Assembly (NCBI RefSeq): GCF_902832845.1
Contig: NZ_CADFDB010000002.1
Location: forward strand, 372,001 to 436,000
DNA length: 64,000 nt
Direction: 5' to 3'
Source of the DNA: Burkholderia metallica
GTDB lineage: Bacteria; Pseudomonadota; Gammaproteobacteria; Burkholderiales; Burkholderiaceae
The position numbers and the translations under genes are program-made. Of this stretch, positions 45,138-53,807 are shown piece by piece; within the stretch, counting starts at the first letter, position 1, and every line of letters begins with the position of its first letter. The notes below the pieces were generated by a model. It saw only the letters and a program-made list of their open reading frames with translations, was not told the origin of the DNA and searched no databases.

Positions 45138-46904
45138 GTGACGAAGTGCGCATCCACCATTCATCGCCTGATCGAATCGCTCGAGGACGTCGCGGGCGCG
45201 CTGCACCGCATGACGTTCGTCGACGAGGCCGGCAACGAGGCGGGCATCACGTACCGGCGCTTCGCGGAAGAAGTGTTTCGCCAGGCCGGCGCGCTGCGCG
45301 AACTCGGCGTGCGCGAGAACGACCTGGTGATGCTCGCATTGCCCGCGTCGGTCGAGCATGCGGCCGCGATGATGGCCTGCGTGATGACGGGCGCGCTGCC
45401 CTGCACCGTGCCCGTTCCCGCGCGCCGCGCCGCCGCCGGGCGGCAGGTGATCGACGTCGCCTGCGAGCTGTACCGGCCGCGCGTCGTCATCGCCGCGGAT
45501 GCGCAGGCCGCCGCGTGGCGCGACGCTGCATTCCCCGCGTCCTCCACCCGCGTCGTCGATCTCGAGATGCTGTCGAGCGCCGCGGATGCCGGCGGGCGCG
45601 CGCTGATCAGCGCGAAGCACGGCCGCGACCCGCATCACGTACAGCTCACGTCGGGTTCGACGTCGCACCCGAAGGCCGCGGTGCTCAGCCACGAGAACGT
45701 GATCGCGAACGTGCTCGGCATCGGCGGATCGGTGCGTTTCGACATCGCGGCCGGCGACGGCACTGCATCGTGGCTGCCGCTCTATCACGACATGGGGCTG
45801 CTCACGCTGCTGTCGAACATGCACTACCGCGCCCCGCTGCTGATGATGCAGCCGAACAGCTTCATCCGGAATCCGCTCGGCTGGCTGAAGCGCATCGCGT
45901 CGGCGCGCGCGACGACTACATCGGTGCCGACCTTCGCGCTGCGCTACTGCGTGCGCCGCTTCAATGCCGCCGCGATGGTAGGCGTCGACCTGTCCGCGTG
46001 CCGCAACATCTTCATCGGCGGCGAACGCGTGGACGACGCGACGCTGCGCGACTTCGCGGCGACGTTCGCGCCGTACGGTCTCGCCGCATCGGCGCTGCAG
46101 CCGTGCTACGGAATGGCCGAATCGACGCTCGCGGTATCGATGCATCGTGCGTGGCACGACGGCGCGATCGACGGCGCGCCGTACGTGATCGCCGACACGC
46201 TCGACCGGCGCGCGCTGATCGAGCGCCGCGACGCGCAGCCGGCCGCCGCGAATGACGGCGCCGCCGCCGCCAACACCGAAACCGTGCTCGCGATGGGCAC
46301 GCCGATCGACGGCATGGCGTTCCGGATTCTCGACGACGGCGACCATGCGCTGGCGAACCGCGCGGTGGGCGAAGTCGCGATCCGCGGCACGTCGGTGATG
46401 CTCGGCTACCTGAACCCCGACGACGGCTCGATCGCCGCGCCGCTGACGGCCGACGGCTGGTTCCGCACCGGCGACATCGGCTACGTCGCGGACGGCCAGC
46501 TTCATATCCTCGGGCGCAAGAAGGAAGTCATCATCATTCGCGGCAGTAACTACTTCCCGCACGAAATCGAGGAAGCGCTTGCGTCGCATCGCACGCTGCG
46601 CAAGAGCACCTGCATCGCGTTCGGGCTGCCCGACCCGGAGACCGGCACCGAGCGGCTGGTCGTCGCGATCGAAGCGCGGCCCGTCGATGCGACGCCGCAG
46701 ACGCGCGCCGAGTGCCAGCAACTGCTCGCGTCGCGCATCGGCTTCGCCGCGCAGGATCTGTGCTTCGTCGAACCCGGCTCGCTGCCGCGCACGACGAGCG
46801 GCAAGCTGCAGCGCGTGAAGTGCCGCGACCTGTATGCGAACGGCGCGCTGCCCGTGATCCACGCGCCGGCGGCCGCCGAAGCCGGCCACGGAGCGTACGC
46901 ATGA
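45138..46904 (+). CDS. Fatty acyl-AMP ligase (FAAL-like)
   Basis: A 588-residue adenylate-forming enzyme. Core motifs: VQLTSGSTSHPKAAVLSHEN, YGMAESTLAVS, TGDIGYVADGQLHILGRKKEVIIIRG and RTTSGKLQR with the catalytic Lys. The LTSGSTSHPK form and the AESTLAVS motif are typical of FAAL enzymes, which activate fatty acids and pass them to acyl carrier proteins rather than CoA. GTG 45138 follows GGGGAG. The stop overlaps the ATPase start (ATGA). It probably loads the carrier protein at 52026. Related acyl-ligase genes are, from memory, part of the afc locus. Confidence 0.92.
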   Translation: MTKCASTIHRLIESLEDVAGALHRMTFVDEAGNEAGITYRRFAEEVFRQAGALRELGVRENDLVMLALPASVEHAAAMMACVMTGALPCTVPVPARRAAAGRQVIDVACELYRPRVVIAADAQAAAWRDAAFPASSTRVVDLEMLSSAADAGGRALISAKHGRDPHHVQLTSGSTSHPKAAVLSHENVIANVLGIGGSVRFDIAAGDGTASWLPLYHDMGLLTLLSNMHYRAPLLMMQPNSFIRNPLGWLKRIASARATTTSVPTFALRYCVRRFNAAAMVGVDLSACRNIFIGGERVDDATLRDFAATFAPYGLAASALQPCYGMAESTLAVSMHRAWHDGAIDGAPYVIADTLDRRALIERRDAQPAAANDGAAAANTETVLAMGTPIDGMAFRILDDGDHALANRAVGEVAIRGTSVMLGYLNPDDGSIAAPLTADGWFRTGDIGYVADGQLHILGRKKEVIIIRGSNYFPHEIEEALASHRTLRKSTCIAFGLPDPETGTERLVVAIEARPVDATPQTRAECQQLLASRIGFAAQDLCFVEPGSLPRTTSGKLQRVKCRDLYANGALPVIHAPAAAEAGHGAYA

Positions 46905-47611
46905 CGGCCGCCCCGCTCACGCCGGTGCTCGAACTGCGCGACGTCTCACGCGTGTACGAGGGCGCGGGCCGCGTCGTCGCGGTGCGCGGCGCGACGATCT
47001 CGATCGGCCGGCGCGACGTCGTCGCGCTCGTCGGCCCCTCGGGCAGCGGCAAGAGCACGCTGCTCAACCTCGCCGGCTTTCTCGACGTGCCGAGCACCGG
47101 CGAGCGCTGGCTCGAAGGCCGCCGGATCGACGATGCGCCGGATACGCTCGAGCGGATCCGCCGCGAGCGCATCGGCTTCGTGTTCCAGCAGTTCAACCTG
47201 ATACCGGTGATGTCCGCGCTCGAGAACGTCGAGCTCGGCTGCTTCGCATGGGGCACGCCGCGCACGCGCCGCGAGCGCGCCCGCGCGATGCTCGACGCGG
47301 TGGGGCTCGCCGCGCGCGAACGCCACCGCCCCGGCGAGCTGTCCGGCGGCGAGCAGCAACGGGTCGCGCTGGCCCGCGCGCTCGCCAAGGAGCCGGCGAT
47401 CGTGATCGCGGACGAGCCGACCGCCAGCCTCGACAGCACCAACGCGCGGGCGGTGGCCGAGCTGATCCTCGACACCAACCGCACGCTGGGCACCGCCTTT
47501 CTGATTGCGTCGCACGACGATCGTCTGTGCGCGCACCTGCCGCGCCGCATCGAGATGCGCGACGGCGTACCGGGAGTGAATCGTGAACTGGTCGACGTTT
47601 GCGTGGCGTAA
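46901..47611 (+). CDS. ABC transporter ATPase (LolD/MacB type)
   Basis: A 236-residue ATPase with GPSGSGKST, the Q-loop VFQQFNLIPVMSALENVELG, signature LSGGEQQRVALARAL and Walker B VIADEPTASLD followed by SHDD. The pattern is that of LolD/MacB-type ATPases, which power mechanotransmission by FtsX-like permeases rather than substrate import. The gene is coupled to its neighbours by a 4-base overlap upstream and a 29-base overlap downstream with the permease. Inferred role: drives export of the cluster's lipid-like product. Confidence 0.93.
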   Translation: MTAAPLTPVLELRDVSRVYEGAGRVVAVRGATISIGRRDVVALVGPSGSGKSTLLNLAGFLDVPSTGERWLEGRRIDDAPDTLERIRRERIGFVFQQFNLIPVMSALENVELGCFAWGTPRTRRERARAMLDAVGLAARERHRPGELSGGEQQRVALARALAKEPAIVIADEPTASLDSTNARAVAELILDTNRTLGTAFLIASHDDRLCAHLPRRIEMRDGVPGVNRELVDVCVA

Positions 47612-48800
47612 CCTCTGGCGCAACAAGCGCCGTACCGTGCTCACGATGGCGATGATCGGCGTTGCCGCGTTCGCGTCGAGCCTCGCGCTCGGCTATGTGA
47701 TCGCGACCTTCGACGCGGTGCGCGAAGGGTCGATCGACAGCGGCGTCGGCCACGTGCAGGTGCTGCACCGCGGCTATCTCGACCTGATCGGCGAGCGGCC
47801 GCTGCAGTACGGGTTGAGCGCCGACGAGCAGGCCGCCGCAGCGCACGCGATCGCGGCGCTGCCCGGCGTCGCGACCACCGCGCGCGGCATCGACTTCGAC
47901 GGGCTGATCTCGAACGGCGACCTGAGCGACGGCTTCGTCGGCGAAGGCATCGAGCCGAACCGCGAGCCGCCCGGCTTCTTCGACTATCACACGGTGCTGT
48001 CGGGCCGCTACCTGTCGCCGACGAATGCCGGCACCGAAGTCGTCGTCGGCGCCGAACTCGCGCGCAAGCTCGGCGTGCACGTCGGCTCGGTCGTGCAGCT
48101 GATGGCGTCGACCGCGCACGGCGGCATCAACGCGACCGACGCGCAGATCGTCGGCGTGATGAGCACGGGCAACAAGGACGTCGACGAGCGGATCGTCGAC
48201 GTGACGTTCACGGCCGCGCAGGCGCTGCTGCGCACCGACCGCGCGTCGCGTATCGCGGTGTTCCTGTCGGACACGGCGCACACGCCGGCCGCCGCCGCGA
48301 CGCTGCGCGCCGCGCTGCCGACGCTCGACGTGAAGACCTGGGACCAGCTCGTGTCGCTCTATCACCAGGTCGTCGCGCTGTACAAGAACCAGTTCTCGGT
48401 GTTCGGCGCGATTCTCTGCCTGACCATCCTGCTGTCGATGAGCAACTGGATCCTGATGAGCATCGTCGAGCGCCGTCGCGAGATCTCGACCCTGCGTGCG
48501 CTCGGCGTGCCGGCTGCAACGGTGCGCGGTGTGCTGATCCAGGAGACCGCCTTTCTAGGCCTGCTGGGCGCCGCCGCGGGCATCGCGGCGGCGCTGCTGA
48601 CGATGGTCGCGCTCAACCACGCGCAGATCCATCTGCCCGCGCCGCCGGGCCGCGTGAAGCCGATCCTGCTCGAATTCGCGGTGTCGCCGGCCGCCGTGGC
48701 CGCCGTCGAAGGCGCGTTCGTCGCGCTCGGAGTGGCCGCCGCGCTGCTCGCGACGCTCGGGCTCGCCAAACGCAACATCCTCGAAGGACTCGCCCCATGA
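47583..48800 (+). CDS. FtsX-like ABC permease (LolE/MacB type)
   Basis: A 405-residue permease. One N-terminal helix (TVLTMAMIGVAAFASSLALGYVIA) leads to a large periplasmic domain of about 220 residues, followed by three C-terminal helices (FGAILCLTILLSMSNWILMSIVERRREISTLRALGVPA and two more), as in LolC/LolE. The conserved ERRREIxxLRALG motif couples to the ATPase. It starts at GTG 47583 within the ATPase gene and ends overlapping the LolA-like gene. With the ATPase it should extract a lipidic molecule from the inner membrane. Confidence 0.92.
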   Translation: MNWSTFAWRNLWRNKRRTVLTMAMIGVAAFASSLALGYVIATFDAVREGSIDSGVGHVQVLHRGYLDLIGERPLQYGLSADEQAAAAHAIAALPGVATTARGIDFDGLISNGDLSDGFVGEGIEPNREPPGFFDYHTVLSGRYLSPTNAGTEVVVGAELARKLGVHVGSVVQLMASTAHGGINATDAQIVGVMSTGNKDVDERIVDVTFTAAQALLRTDRASRIAVFLSDTAHTPAAAATLRAALPTLDVKTWDQLVSLYHQVVALYKNQFSVFGAILCLTILLSMSNWILMSIVERRREISTLRALGVPAATVRGVLIQETAFLGLLGAAAGIAAALLTMVALNHAQIHLPAPPGRVKPILLEFAVSPAAVAAVEGAFVALGVAAALLATLGLAKRNILEGLAP

Positions 48801-49537
48801 TTCGCATTCGCTCCCTGGCCGCCGCGCTCGTCGCGTGCGCGCCGCTCGTGCAGGCCGCCGACGCGCCGACGGCCCAGACCATGCTCGCCCGCGCCGACGC
48901 ATATCGCAGCACGGCCGCCGATACGCAGACGACCATCCAGATCACGAACGAAGTCGGCGGGCAGGCCGGCGACGCGACCCGCTACCTCGTCTACACGCGC
49001 GGCAACGGCGACACGCTCGCGCTCACGCGCAGCGGCGAGAACGACGGCCAGAAGTATCTCGCGACGACGCGCGGCCACTGGTTCTACGTGCCAAACACGC
49101 GCAGCGCGGTCCGCATCAACGGGATGCAACGGCTGCAGGGCGAGGTCGTGATCAGCGACATCACGCGCACGCACTGGGCGGACAGCTATCGCGCGTCGGC
49201 CGCGGCGGGCGCGACGACGATCGCCGGCAAGCCGGCCACCGAGCTCGACCTGACCGCGACCGACCCCGACAACGTGTACCCGACGATCAAGCTGTGGGTC
49301 ACGCCCGATACCGACGTGCCGGTGCGCGCGCAGTTCTTCCTCGCGAGCGGCCTGCTGTTTCGCAGCGCCGACTTCGCCGCGCCGGTCGATGCGAACGGGC
49401 GCAAGGTGATCCGCAAGATCACGTATCGCAACGAGATCGAGAAGCAGCGCGCGAGCGTCGTCGATATCCTCGACGGCCAGCCGCACCGGATTCCGTCGGG
49501 CTGGTTCAACCCCGACACGCTTGCCGATGGCCAGTGA
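48797..49537 (+). CDS. LolA-like outer membrane lipoprotein-sorting protein
   Basis: A 246-residue periplasmic protein. The signal peptide MIRIRSLAAALVACAPLVQAAD is followed by a LolA/LppX-type beta half-barrel: ADAYRSTAADTQTTIQI, NGDTLALTRSGENDGQKYLATT, FYVPNTRSAVRINGMQRLQGE and LWVTPDTDVPVRAQFFLASGLLFRS. Proteins of this group carry lipids or lipoproteins across the periplasm. It lies between the FtsX-like permease and the outer membrane barrel, so it probably shuttles the product between them. Its stop overlaps the start of the barrel gene. Confidence 0.87.
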   Translation: MIRIRSLAAALVACAPLVQAADAPTAQTMLARADAYRSTAADTQTTIQITNEVGGQAGDATRYLVYTRGNGDTLALTRSGENDGQKYLATTRGHWFYVPNTRSAVRINGMQRLQGEVVISDITRTHWADSYRASAAAGATTIAGKPATELDLTATDPDNVYPTIKLWVTPDTDVPVRAQFFLASGLLFRSADFAAPVDANGRKVIRKITYRNEIEKQRASVVDILDGQPHRIPSGWFNPDTLADGQ

Positions 49538-50846
49538 CCGCGACGCCCATGCCGACGCCCATCGTGACCGCCCTCGCCCGTCAACCAGCCGCAGCTGGCC
49601 GCGTGTCGCGCTCGCCGTTCCGCTGGCGCTCGGCTGCACGCTCGCGCACGGAGAATCGCTGATGGAACAGTTGAGCACGCTGAACGGCATCGCGTACGCC
49701 CGCTCGGTCGACAGCATGGACGGCCACGCGTTGCTCGGCCACCTGATCGGCGACGAGCCGCGCAACCTGCAGGAAGCGGGCGTGCTCGCGCGCATCGACG
49801 GCGAAAACCTGTTCCTGAACGCCCGCGCGGTGGCCGCCAACCACTCGCTCGGCGCGCAGGCCACCCGCTTCAACGAGGCCGGCGTGCGCTACGCGTTTGA
49901 CAACGGCATCACGCTCACGGCCGGCAAGCGGATCGATCCGCTCGACACGTCGCAGGCGTTCTTTCCGCTCGGCTTCTTCCAGAAGCGCGCGGCGACGGCC
50001 GACATCTACGACCGCTACGGCGACGTCGAAGGCACGCCGCTCGTCGAAGCGAAATGGGCCGGCGAGCAGACCACGGTGCAATTCATCGCCGGCGAAAACC
50101 GCACGCTGCGCAACGACGTCGACAACCGCGACGTGCAGGGCGCGACGCAGCTCGTGCGCGGGGCGTACAACTGGTCGGGCGGCTCGGCCGCGCTGCTCGC
50201 CGGCCGTCACGCGGGGCGCGGCGGCGCCGGCGCGACGCTGTCGTTCGACGTCGCGCGCTCGAACACCGTCTATGCGAGCGCGTGGCTCGAACGCGGCACG
50301 ACGCGGCCGCTGCCGGCGTTCATCGCGAACGGCACGCCGCTCGATTCCCCGAACGCATACGACGCCGTCGATCGCCGCAACGATCGCCAGGTCATGTGGC
50401 GCAGCGCGGTCGGCATGCAGAGCGCGCTGCCCGGCAACGTCTCGCTGATCGTCGAGTGGTCGCACGACGAAGCGCGTTACGACGCGAGCCAGTGGCGCCG
50501 GATGGTCGGCGCGGTGCGCGCGAACAACGCACTGCTGCCCGCCGCACCCGGCGCCGCGCTGGCCGGCCTCGGCGGCACGGCCGATTTCGTGAGCGTCGAC
50601 GGCAACCTGCGCGACTACCTGTTCGCACGTCTCGGCAAGAAGATCGGCCGCGTCGAGTATTCGCTGCGCGGCGTCTACTCGCCGCAAGACAAGGGCCTGC
50701 TCGCGATAGCGCAGGCCGTCGCCGACGTAAGCAAGCGCGTGAGCGTCGATGTCGCGGTCACCCGCGCGTTCTCCGACAGCAGTTCCGAGTACCGGATGGT
50801 CGGTCTCGGCACCCGTATCGACGCCGCCGTGCGCGTGCGCTTCTGA
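49527..50846 (+). CDS. Outer membrane beta-barrel protein, function unknown
   Basis: A 439-residue protein. The N-terminal 20 residues are Arg/His/Asp-rich, then a signal-like segment (VALAVPLALGCTLAHG) and a long series of alternating amphipathic strands with many aromatic and acidic residues, ending in ...TRIDAAVRVRF with the terminal Phe typical of outer membrane barrels. ATG 49527 overlaps the stop of the LolA-like gene. It resembles large porin-type outer membrane proteins seen beside Lol-like ABC systems, but no exact family is recognised. Likely role: receive or export the cluster product at the outer membrane. Confidence 0.8.
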   Translation: MASDRDAHADAHRDRPRPSTSRSWPRVALAVPLALGCTLAHGESLMEQLSTLNGIAYARSVDSMDGHALLGHLIGDEPRNLQEAGVLARIDGENLFLNARAVAANHSLGAQATRFNEAGVRYAFDNGITLTAGKRIDPLDTSQAFFPLGFFQKRAATADIYDRYGDVEGTPLVEAKWAGEQTTVQFIAGENRTLRNDVDNRDVQGATQLVRGAYNWSGGSAALLAGRHAGRGGAGATLSFDVARSNTVYASAWLERGTTRPLPAFIANGTPLDSPNAYDAVDRRNDRQVMWRSAVGMQSALPGNVSLIVEWSHDEARYDASQWRRMVGAVRANNALLPAAPGAALAGLGGTADFVSVDGNLRDYLFARLGKKIGRVEYSLRGVYSPQDKGLLAIAQAVADVSKRVSVDVAVTRAFSDSSSEYRMVGLGTRIDAAVRVRF

Positions 50847-50860
50847 CAGGAATCCTGCCC

Positions 50861-51967
50861 ATGTCCACGCTTTCCGTTCCCGCTTCGTCCGCCGCCCCGC
50901 TCGCGACCCCGCTGCTGCTGCGCGTGGCCGACCAGGCCGCGTATCCGGTGCTGCGCCACTTCGACACGATCGCATCGCTCGGCACGCCGCCGCGCGCGGC
51001 CGCCCGGCTCGTCGAAGCGGCCGCCGTGCGGCTGCTCGACAGCGAGATGGTGATCGCGCTGCATCCCGCCACGCCGGACGTGCTGCCCGATTCGTCCGCG
51101 TCGACGCCGCTGCAACACGACGAGGCGCCGCTCACCGAGGCGCTGCTCGAACAGATCGGCCGCGAAGGGTTTCATCATCTGTTCAAGCCGTTCATGCGCG
51201 CGTTCATCCGCATCATGTTCGGGCTGTTCTTTTCGGAAGACCAGAACCGCCGCGCGTGCGACTGCATCGACAGCGGCCACAACTTCGCATTCCTGATGAG
51301 CGACGGCGGCGGCCCGACGCTCGCCGCGTGGCGCACGGTCGTGCGCAGCGACGACCACGGGCTCGCGCTCACCGTCGACAAGGTCTGGGGCATCGAAGCG
51401 CATCGCGACTGCATGGCGGTCGTGGCCGCGCGGCTGCCGGGCGTGATGTTCCCCGCCGCGTACCTCGTGTGGCCCGACGAGTACCGCAAGCTGAAGCGCA
51501 CGACCTGCGGCGCGCCGTTCCTCGCGGGCAATCTGCAGCTCGCGAACGTCGGCGGCCAGGTGCGCGCGAGCGCCGACGATCGGCTGCGGATCGGCGGCCC
51601 GACCGTGTTCAACAAGTACCTGACCGTCGTGCGGCCGTACTTCGTCCGCGCGCTGATGGCGCACGTCGGCTGGCTCGAACGCACCGGCCGCGTCGAACTC
51701 GACGCCGACGCGCGCGCCGTGCACCGCTTCATCGAGGACGCCGCGCGCAGCCAGACCGACGACGCGCACTACAGCTTCGGCAAGGTGCAGCGCGTGCTCG
51801 CGATCAAGCTGCTGTCGAACGAGTTCCTGACGGCGCTCGTGCGCGACGGCCGGGTCGCGACCTTCGACGATCAGCGCGACCTGCTGGCGTTCTCGAAGAT
51901 GGAAGGCAGTTCGTACCGTTGTTATCACGAGCTTCGCAAGAGCCTGCGCTGCGAAGCCGGCAGTTGA
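50861..51967 (+). CDS. Acyl-CoA dehydrogenase-like protein, degenerate
   Basis: A 368-residue protein. A helical N-terminal part is followed by FAFLMSDGGGPTLAAWRTVVRSDDHGLALTVDKVWGIEAHRDCMAVVAAR, whose rhythm resembles the acyl-CoA dehydrogenase middle beta-domain, and a helical C-terminus. The WEGTN catalytic-Glu motif of the true dehydrogenase at 59636 is absent, so it may bind an acyl substrate without the standard reaction. ATG 50861 is 14 bases after the barrel stop, with AGGA upstream. Other readings (an entirely new family) are possible; the resemblance is by eye. Confidence 0.6.
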   Translation: MSTLSVPASSAAPLATPLLLRVADQAAYPVLRHFDTIASLGTPPRAAARLVEAAAVRLLDSEMVIALHPATPDVLPDSSASTPLQHDEAPLTEALLEQIGREGFHHLFKPFMRAFIRIMFGLFFSEDQNRRACDCIDSGHNFAFLMSDGGGPTLAAWRTVVRSDDHGLALTVDKVWGIEAHRDCMAVVAARLPGVMFPAAYLVWPDEYRKLKRTTCGAPFLAGNLQLANVGGQVRASADDRLRIGGPTVFNKYLTVVRPYFVRALMAHVGWLERTGRVELDADARAVHRFIEDAARSQTDDAHYSFGKVQRVLAIKLLSNEFLTALVRDGRVATFDDQRDLLAFSKMEGSSYRCYHELRKSLRCEAGS

Positions 51968-52025
51968 CCCACGCGACAGGCCGATCGATCCCGATCAACC
52001 CACTTCATTACCAGGAGCTCCTCTC

Positions 52026-52280
52026 ATGACGACCCAGACCGTTCCGGCCGACGCGCTCGACATCCTGTCCCGCGAAGTCGCGAAGATCCTCAACGTCGAG
52101 ACCGTCGACACCGACGCCGGCATCGGCGAACTCGGCATCGATTCGCTGAACATCGTCGAGCTGATCGTGTTCTGCGAACAGCTCTACGGCTCGATCGATC
52201 CGGAGGCGCTGAACATCACGCAGTACACGACGCTGCAGCAGCTCGACGCGCAACTGCGCCGCCAGCAGCACGCCGCCTGA
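52026..52280 (+). CDS. Acyl carrier protein
   Basis: An 84-residue carrier protein. The phosphopantetheine attachment Ser lies in GELGIDSLNIVELI, followed by the helix III/IV pattern FCEQLYGSIDPEAL. GGAGCTCCTCTC lies just before ATG 52026. It stands alone rather than in an NRPS or PKS module, so the cluster uses discrete enzymes with a free carrier. It is the probable acceptor for the acyl-AMP ligases and the substrate carrier for the diiron, KAS-like and decarboxylase enzymes. Confidence 0.93.
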   Translation: MTTQTVPADALDILSREVAKILNVETVDTDAGIGELGIDSLNIVELIVFCEQLYGSIDPEALNITQYTTLQQLDAQLRRQQHAA

Positions 52281-52287
52281 CACGACG

Positions 52288-53172
52288 ATGCTCGCGCCCC
52301 TTGCGACCGCGGCGGCTCCCGCCGCCCAGCCGGCACCGGCGACCGCACTGACCGTGCAGGCGCTCGCGTACCGGCGCGTCGCGCCGTCGCGCGACGGCGC
52401 GGCCGTGCCGCTCGACGACACGGCGCACGCGATCGGCACGCTCGCGTGCGCCGAACGCGAGCGCCTGTGCGGCGCGGTCGGCGCGGACGACTACGTGGTC
52501 AGCTCGACGATCCTGTCGATGCTGCTGATGAACGATTCGCCGCAGCATCGCGTGTTCGCGCACGCGCTCGCCGGCGCGAACGACTACACGCCCGACTGGA
52601 TGACCTGCTCGTACGAGTGCGCGGGCTGGGGCTACGTGCTGCGCCGCGCGCTCGCGACCGCGGCGGAAACCGGGCCGCGCACGCTGCTGCTGCAGATCGT
52701 CGACATCGACGTGCACGGCTACACGTACTGGCACGGCAACCCCGCGTGGGGGCGCTCGGGCTTCGGCGTGTGCACGCTGCTCGTCGACGTCGGCCGCGAA
52801 GCGTCGCCGTCCGCGCGCTCGGTGCTCGCGGACGCCGCGCCGCCGGCCAGCGCGGTCGTGCGGCTGGGCCGCGACATCCGCACGTTCTGCGCGGCGCGCC
52901 CCGGCTTGCACGCGGCGCTGCCGTTCTTTCCAGCCACGTCGCGCCGCGCGCTGCTCGCGTCGGTCGGCAAGACGCCGCTGCTGCCCGACGGTCACGGGCT
53001 GTTCGGTCACGCATTCGGCAGCGATCCGTGGCTGTCGGTGCTGCTCGCGCACCGCGACGGCGACACGCCGCGCCGCGCGGCCGTCTGCTCGCTCGCGCTG
53101 AACGGCTATTACGCGGTCGCGGACGTCGCGTTCGCGCCGGATGCGACCTTCTCACTCGACGGCGAGGCGTGA
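52288..53172 (+). CDS. KAS III-fold protein A: Cys present, other catalytic residues altered
   Basis: A 294-residue thiolase-fold protein. CSYECAGWGYVLRRALATA places Cys111 at the KAS III nucleophile elbow (compare AACSGFxYAL), LLLQIVDIDVH and WGRSGFGVCTLLVDV match the next core strands, and FGHAFGSDPWLSVLLA corresponds to the GNTSAASIPLAL segment, with His241 where FabH has Asn. The HQAN histidine region reads PFFPATSRR, so that His is missing. It may catalyse acyl transfer or a modified condensation. The N-terminal 30 residues are Ala/Pro-rich. It starts 8 bases after the carrier protein gene. Confidence 0.7.
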   Translation: MLAPLATAAAPAAQPAPATALTVQALAYRRVAPSRDGAAVPLDDTAHAIGTLACAERERLCGAVGADDYVVSSTILSMLLMNDSPQHRVFAHALAGANDYTPDWMTCSYECAGWGYVLRRALATAAETGPRTLLLQIVDIDVHGYTYWHGNPAWGRSGFGVCTLLVDVGREASPSARSVLADAAPPASAVVRLGRDIRTFCAARPGLHAALPFFPATSRRALLASVGKTPLLPDGHGLFGHAFGSDPWLSVLLAHRDGDTPRRAAVCSLALNGYYAVADVAFAPDATFSLDGEA

Positions 53173-53173
53173 C

Positions 53174-53806
53174 ATGGTGCGACCCGTTCACTTCACCTAC
53201 CGGATCGAGCGCGATGCGCGGCAGCCGGTCGCGGTCGCCGCGAGCGCGTACCGGATGCCGCTCGACACGCCGGCCGACTATGCGCGCGCCGCGCTCGCGG
53301 AAAGCGCGGGCGACGTATACGACGCTGGCGACGCGGGCGACACGCTCGGCGGCGAACGCCGCGTGCTGCTCGACCACGTCCAGTATTTCGCGTTCCTCGC
53401 GGAAATCGCGGTGCGCATCCGCGACGCCGTGCATCCGGACGCGCGCGTGTTCATCGAAGTCTGCGCGCCGTACTTCGGTGCGCTGCCGGCCGAACTGCTC
53501 GCGCCGCACGTGCTGCTCGGCGTGCACCTGTACGACGAAGCGCTGCGCGATGCCGCACGCGGCGCCCCGGTCGTGTGGATCGGCGACCGCATCCTGCGCG
53601 ATGCGGAGTTCGCCGGCGACAACCGCGTGTGCTGCGCGATCTGGCCCGCGCGGCTCGCCGACGCGTTCGACGCGCAGTTGCGCGGCCCATGGCCGTCGTA
53701 TGCGATCCGTCTCGAACCGCACCCGGCGACGCCACGCGCCGCCGCCCCGCTGCTTACCGATTCCGCCCATCATTCCGGCGCCGCCGCGCGGCCGGGGAGA
53801 CCTTGA
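53174..53806 (+). CDS. Hypothetical protein of the biosynthetic cluster (210 aa)
   Basis: A 210-residue soluble protein. It has hydrophobic strands (FIEVCAPYF, LLAPHVLLGVHLY, APVVWIGDRIL) and an Ala/Pro-rich disordered tail. It lies between KAS-fold protein A and the second diiron protein, starting 2 bases after the previous stop. Strand-loop patterns hint at an alpha/beta fold, and it may partner one of the KAS-like proteins. No family was recognised. Confidence 0.75.
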   Translation: MVRPVHFTYRIERDARQPVAVAASAYRMPLDTPADYARAALAESAGDVYDAGDAGDTLGGERRVLLDHVQYFAFLAEIAVRIRDAVHPDARVFIEVCAPYFGALPAELLAPHVLLGVHLYDEALRDAARGAPVVWIGDRILRDAEFAGDNRVCCAIWPARLADAFDAQLRGPWPSYAIRLEPHPATPRAAAPLLTDSAHHSGAAARPGRP

Positions 53807-53807
53807 C

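Noticed and set aside
43809-46889. 1026-codon minus-strand frame including the desaturase
   Set aside because: The part upstream of 44804 is antisense to the acyl-AMP ligase. The desaturase starts at TTG 44804, where a strong ribosome binding site lies.
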